From CAYTBN01 sp964542165 (lineage in GTDB: Bacteria > Myxococcota_A > UBA796 > UBA9615 > CAYRNR01), in the NCBI GenBank assembly GCA_964542165.1, contig CAZITQ010000008.1:1-64000 (forward strand): 64,000 nt of DNA, in the 5' to 3' direction. Shown in pieces: positions 61,701-64,000 of this stretch; the stretch's first letter is position 1; each line of letters starts with the position of its first letter. A program made the translations under genes and the position numbers. The notes below the pieces were generated by a model, which worked only from the letters and a program-made list of their open reading frames with translations, was not told the DNA's origin and did no database searches.

Positions 61701-63993
61701 GGTGGGCCCGCTGCCGGCCGGCGTCCAGGAACGAGCGGATCGAGCCCGGCAGGACCGCGATTTGCGCCGCCATCGCCAGGGCGTCCCGCAGCGCCGCGCC
61801 TGCCCACACCTCCTCGGCGCGCCGCCCTCGCCGCTCCCAGAGATCGGCGGCTTGCCCGGCCTCGGCCAGGAAGGTCAGCTCCTCGCGCGCCTGATCACGC
61901 CAGCGAACCAGGCGCTCCCAGCTGCCAATCAGGGATTCGTGCGCCAGCTCGACGGCGCCCGCTTCCATCCCCCCCTCGCGTCCGCCCCGCGCCACCACCA
62001 GCCGGCCCTCGATCAACCGATCGAGGACGGCGGTTGTGTCGCCGCGGACGTCCCCGAAGAGCGCATCGACGGGCACGACCCGACGGGTGCCCTCCGGGGT
62101 CACAAGGCGCAGGAGCAGGGTCCGCGCGAGTTCTGTCTGGGGTGCGGTCAGGCCCTCCAGGACCCCGTCGGCGTGTCGAGCCAGGGCACCCGCGACCCGG
62201 CCGACCGCCTCGTAGTCGGCCCGGCGGAGGCAGCGCTCGTCCCGGTCCCGGCGCTCCCAGAGTGACTGTCCGGCCACCTGCAACAGGGGGAGCGCGGCGG
62301 GCTCGCCGTCCACGTCGGCCACCATCTCCTCGACGAGCGCCGGATCCTCGTACCGGTAGCCAGCCTCCATCACGGGTCTGAGGAGGATCTCCCGGAGGGC
62401 GTCGGGGCCGGGGGTCCTCAGGACGACGACCCGCGCCAGCGCTTCCCTGGCCGCCCTGGTCTCGGCGAGCCGGCTCAGATAGTCGTCCCGGAACGACAGG
62501 ATGACCCGAACCGGTCCCAGCGGATCGTCGGCCGCCCTGCAGATCGCGTCCAGGAACAGCCGGCGGCGCTCCGGGTCCCGTTCGTGGGTGTATAGCTCCT
62601 CGGCCTGATCCAGGAAGAGCAGCACCCGCGATCCTTCCTGCTCTGCCAGACCGAGCAGCACCAGCGCGAGGGCATCCGGTGACGCCCGAAGCCGCTGCGT
62701 CAGGTCAGCTTCCGCCCGGTCCAGGAGCGCCCGGCTTCCACGGGAATCCTGGCTGCCATCCCGGGACAGGGCCACGAGCTCGGCGGTGTTCTCCAGGCGC
62801 GGCGGGGCGGCCACGTCCGTACCGCCGCGGAGGAGCTGCGCTGCGAGGGCGCGTAGGGGGCGCGCGCCGGGTCGCAGGGGAAGGATGGTCCATTCTCCCT
62901 GTTCCCGGAGGCGGGGGACGACGCCCGCGCGAACGAAGGAGCTCTTGCCGGCACCGGAGGCGCCGACCACCGGCAGGATCGGCGTCTCGCGGAGCCGCTC
63001 CACGAAGGCGTCGATCTCCGCTTTCCGCCCGTGGAAGCCGCCCGCGTCCACCTCGTCCCACGGCAGCAAGCCGCGGAAGGGGCTCTCTTCGAGGCCGACG
63101 CGGGGCCCCGGCCGCTGGAGCAGGGTGCGTAACTCGCCGGCCACGTCTTCGGCGGTGGGGCGCTGGCTCTCCTCCTTGGCGAGACAGCGATGCAGGATCG
63201 CCAGGAGGTCGTGGGGTGCCTCGAATCGGGCCATCGGCACGGGATCCGAGCTGACGACCGCCCTGGCCAGCTCACGGGCGGGCTGGCCACGGTACGGATG
63301 CTCGCCGGCCAGCACCTCGTGGAGGATCAGACCCAGCGCCCAGATGTCCGTGGCCGCCGTGAGCTCGGCCCCTCTCCACTGTTCCGGCGACATGCACGAG
63401 GGGGTCCCCCGCAGCTGGACCCCGACGGACTCGAAGACGTCCGCGGCCCGCAGGTCGAGGCTCAGGGAAGCGTCAGCGGTGGCGAGGTCCGGACGGGGCA
63501 TCCACTTGGCCAGGCCGAAGTCCACCACGCGGATCCGCCCGTCCCTGGGGATCATGACGTTGGCGGGCTTGAGATCCCGATGCAGGACGCCGTGTGCGTG
63601 GGCCTCGCCCAGCGCGTCGGCGATGGCCAGGGCGACGCGGATCCCCTCCTGGATTCCGAGCCGCTCGTTCGCCAACCGATCGTGCAGGCTCCAGCCGTCC
63701 AGGTACTCCAGCGCCAGGTAGGGCTGGTCCCGGAACTCACCCACGTGATGGATGGCGACGATGTGCGGATGGCTGAAGCGTGCGGTGGTTCGGGCCTCGT
63801 GGACGAAGCGTTCGACGCGGGCCTTGGAGTCGAGGACTTCGGGTCTCAGGAACTTCAGCGCGACCCGCCGGCCCAGATTGACGTCGCGCGCCAGGTAGAC
63901 CGAACCCATGCCGCCGGAACCCAGCATCCGGACGACTCGGTAGTGGTCGACGCGAGTCCCGCTCGATATCGAAGTCGAGGATGACCGCGACAC
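58756..63993 (-). CDS. Ser/Thr protein kinase with nSTAND ATPase module and WD40 propellers (5' end uncertain)
   Basis: A 1745-residue protein. The kinase domain (residues ~15-275) is complete: GSGGMGSVYLA, VALKFLRPE, HRDLKPANVMI, VVDFGLAKW, and GTPSCMSPEQW. A STAND-type ATPase follows (~300-750): FHGRKAEIDAFVERL, Walker A VVGASGAGKSSFVRAG, Walker B VLLFLDQAEELY. A basic stretch and one membrane helix (~GAVIAGLVAAAAVTGILAL) come next, and a coiled-coil. The rest holds at least ten WD40-like repeats. The WD40 part should then lie outside the cytoplasm. The only visible start is a GTG at 63993, seven bases from the edge and without a ribosome site, so the real start may be outside the window. 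Such architectures occur in signalling and conflict systems. Confidence 0.85.
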   Translation of the reverse strand: MSRSSSTSISSGTRVDHYRVVRMLGSGGMGSVYLARDVNLGRRVALKFLRPEVLDSKARVERFVHEARTTARFSHPHIVAIHHVGEFRDQPYLALEYLDGWSLHDRLANERLGIQEGIRVALAIADALGEAHAHGVLHRDLKPANVMIPRDGRIRVVDFGLAKWMPRPDLATADASLSLDLRAADVFESVGVQLRGTPSCMSPEQWRGAELTAATDIWALGLILHEVLAGEHPYRGQPARELARAVVSSDPVPMARFEAPHDLLAILHRCLAKEESQRPTAEDVAGELRTLLQRPGPRVGLEESPFRGLLPWDEVDAGGFHGRKAEIDAFVERLRETPILPVVGASGAGKSSFVRAGVVPRLREQGEWTILPLRPGARPLRALAAQLLRGGTDVAAPPRLENTAELVALSRDGSQDSRGSRALLDRAEADLTQRLRASPDALALVLLGLAEQEGSRVLLFLDQAEELYTHERDPERRRLFLDAICRAADDPLGPVRVILSFRDDYLSRLAETRAAREALARVVVLRTPGPDALREILLRPVMEAGYRYEDPALVEEMVADVDGEPAALPLLQVAGQSLWERRDRDERCLRRADYEAVGRVAGALARHADGVLEGLTAPQTELARTLLLRLVTPEGTRRVVPVDALFGDVRGDTTAVLDRLIEGRLVVARGGREGGMEAGAVELAHESLIGSWERLVRWRDQAREELTFLAEAGQAADLWERRGRRAEEVWAGAALRDALAMAAQIAVLPGSIRSFLDAGRQRAHRRTRARRRLLGAVIAGLVAAAAVTGILALEARRQRDDARLQRSEAEERTAEALREGAAVALEDGDLLGARARIRASLELRDDPHARLLWHRMSTDPRLWTASFSQHMLAVRLSPDGATVAVSGEPHTLRLLDAETGRTQSFLGSAGEMVTALAFSADGSRLFVGTLDGGIRIRDVSTGEDRGVMQPHAAAINDLEASADGRWIASAAKDGAVRLWDAMEGTLVHALPEGAEATSLRFDASGAVLAVGRADGSVETWQVDAGERLRGFDGGDDRVSDVAFSPDGALLIAVAYDEVLRSWDPHTGEGLGTIPGLAGDPRSLAALPDGRHVVVAGREGVLQLWDLELGGRVAEYEGHSSRIMELALDDRRERVVTASYDRTVRAWAIGDQHPRRRESPPAETVWMASFSSDGHRIASAGETTVVRDAADAGVLWTRLLVPIPISQALTPDGETLVQVTQDGHVRVVDVESSETVRTFYPPWGKAITAEVCREGRSVVITGDGVLGEWELATGIPVTDTIPIPEGAQRTAMMPDGRGLVGIGDDGAVRVFGWPSAELRAEIAAGVAPGTWLQIAPDGSRALVIDQQSPEVSLIDLAGREVIPIPLPEGVLPSRGGFSPDGQSVVFAASDGLVYAADREGNIVARFVGARDETTEAGFDGTGDRVVASSEDGTVRVWDAANGQPLWWASALLADPPELCTRRGWIPLGVEDDAPQLAESSSWRTAAVEAARAARDPESDTLCLASHGGTLQAWHTGDDRLLWQHELAVSQLVGHVGGCLALDDRGTVRAFGGDGVEATLAEDVLTIGRDAQGVWYATDDEAIALDSGGAVRGRVAIGAGATAMLPMEDGLAVGYGDGRLDYLPHTGAGKTDVPLAGLPGSAVETLAAGPAGTLAVGFVDGHVGVWSLADGALLDERGLHGPVAHLRMVDRTLYAASELGDIDRIDLSALALDYCDLLGEIWAVTPAAWQDGEASSRPPPVDHVCSR

Positions 63994-64000
63994 TCGTTCG

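Overview
The window is very GC-rich, densely coded DNA from a Gram-negative bacterium. The genes point to an uncultured Myxococcota-like (formerly deltaproteobacterial) lineage. The evidence is: many lipoproteins in which the lipobox Cys-Pro is followed by long Asp-rich spacers; an AgmX/PglI-type C-terminal domain; MopE-type Asp/Cys metal-binding motifs; two large Ser/Thr kinases; a sigma-54 activator; and exported proteins built from RCC1, LVIVD, beta-helix and receptor-L-type repeats. hgcAB and a selenocysteine peroxiredoxin suggest an anaerobic or microaerobic lifestyle with corrinoid and selenium metabolism. No phylogenetic marker is present, so the placement is an inference.

Layout. 0-10 kb: mostly envelope lipoproteins (GH5 glycosidase, CotH-type, EEP-type, RCC1 and LVIVD proteins), a DUF4291 protein and an exported peroxiredoxin whose active-site Cys codon is an in-frame TGA followed by a SECIS-like hairpin. 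9.7-17.4 kb: housekeeping genes recQ, tRNA-Arg(UCG), a DEAD-box RNA helicase, acsA and a cysteine hydrolase, with a decaying lipoprotein gene between them. 17.5-21.4 kb: an exported hydrolase, then a marR-hgcA-hgcB operon (mercury methylation type) with a promoter/operator directly abutting the marR ATG. 21.4-27.3 kb: an AgmX-domain/RCC1 protein beside an orphan contractile-injection-type tube protein, then two Cys-rich lipoproteins. 27.4-37 kb: exported proteins including a secreted TldD/TldE-like pair and an esterase. 36-44 kb: HDOD and AraC proteins around a repeat-rich intergenic region, a peptide-binding lipoprotein, a sigma-54 activator and a kinase-FGE fusion.

44-49.3 kb is the most intriguing accessory block. 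Two divergent sigma-54-like promoters flank a pair of 20-bp inverted-repeat sites. Next comes a four-gene operon (membrane protein, two small proteins with Tat-like leaders, radical SAM/SPASM enzyme), and divergent to it a third small protein of the same family, followed by a thioredoxin-like protein. All three small proteins share a leader and short G-x-[IVM]-A-x-P-like motifs, which suggests an undescribed radical-SAM-modified exported peptide or protein family.

49.4-64 kb: a receptor-L-type lipoprotein, a POT/MFS-like transporter and a membrane protein. Three tandem beta-helix lipoproteins follow, behind a well-formed UAS/IHF-like/sigma-54 promoter and carrying a sign of gene conversion. 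The window ends in a 1745-residue kinase-nSTAND-WD40 protein whose 5' end may lie outside.
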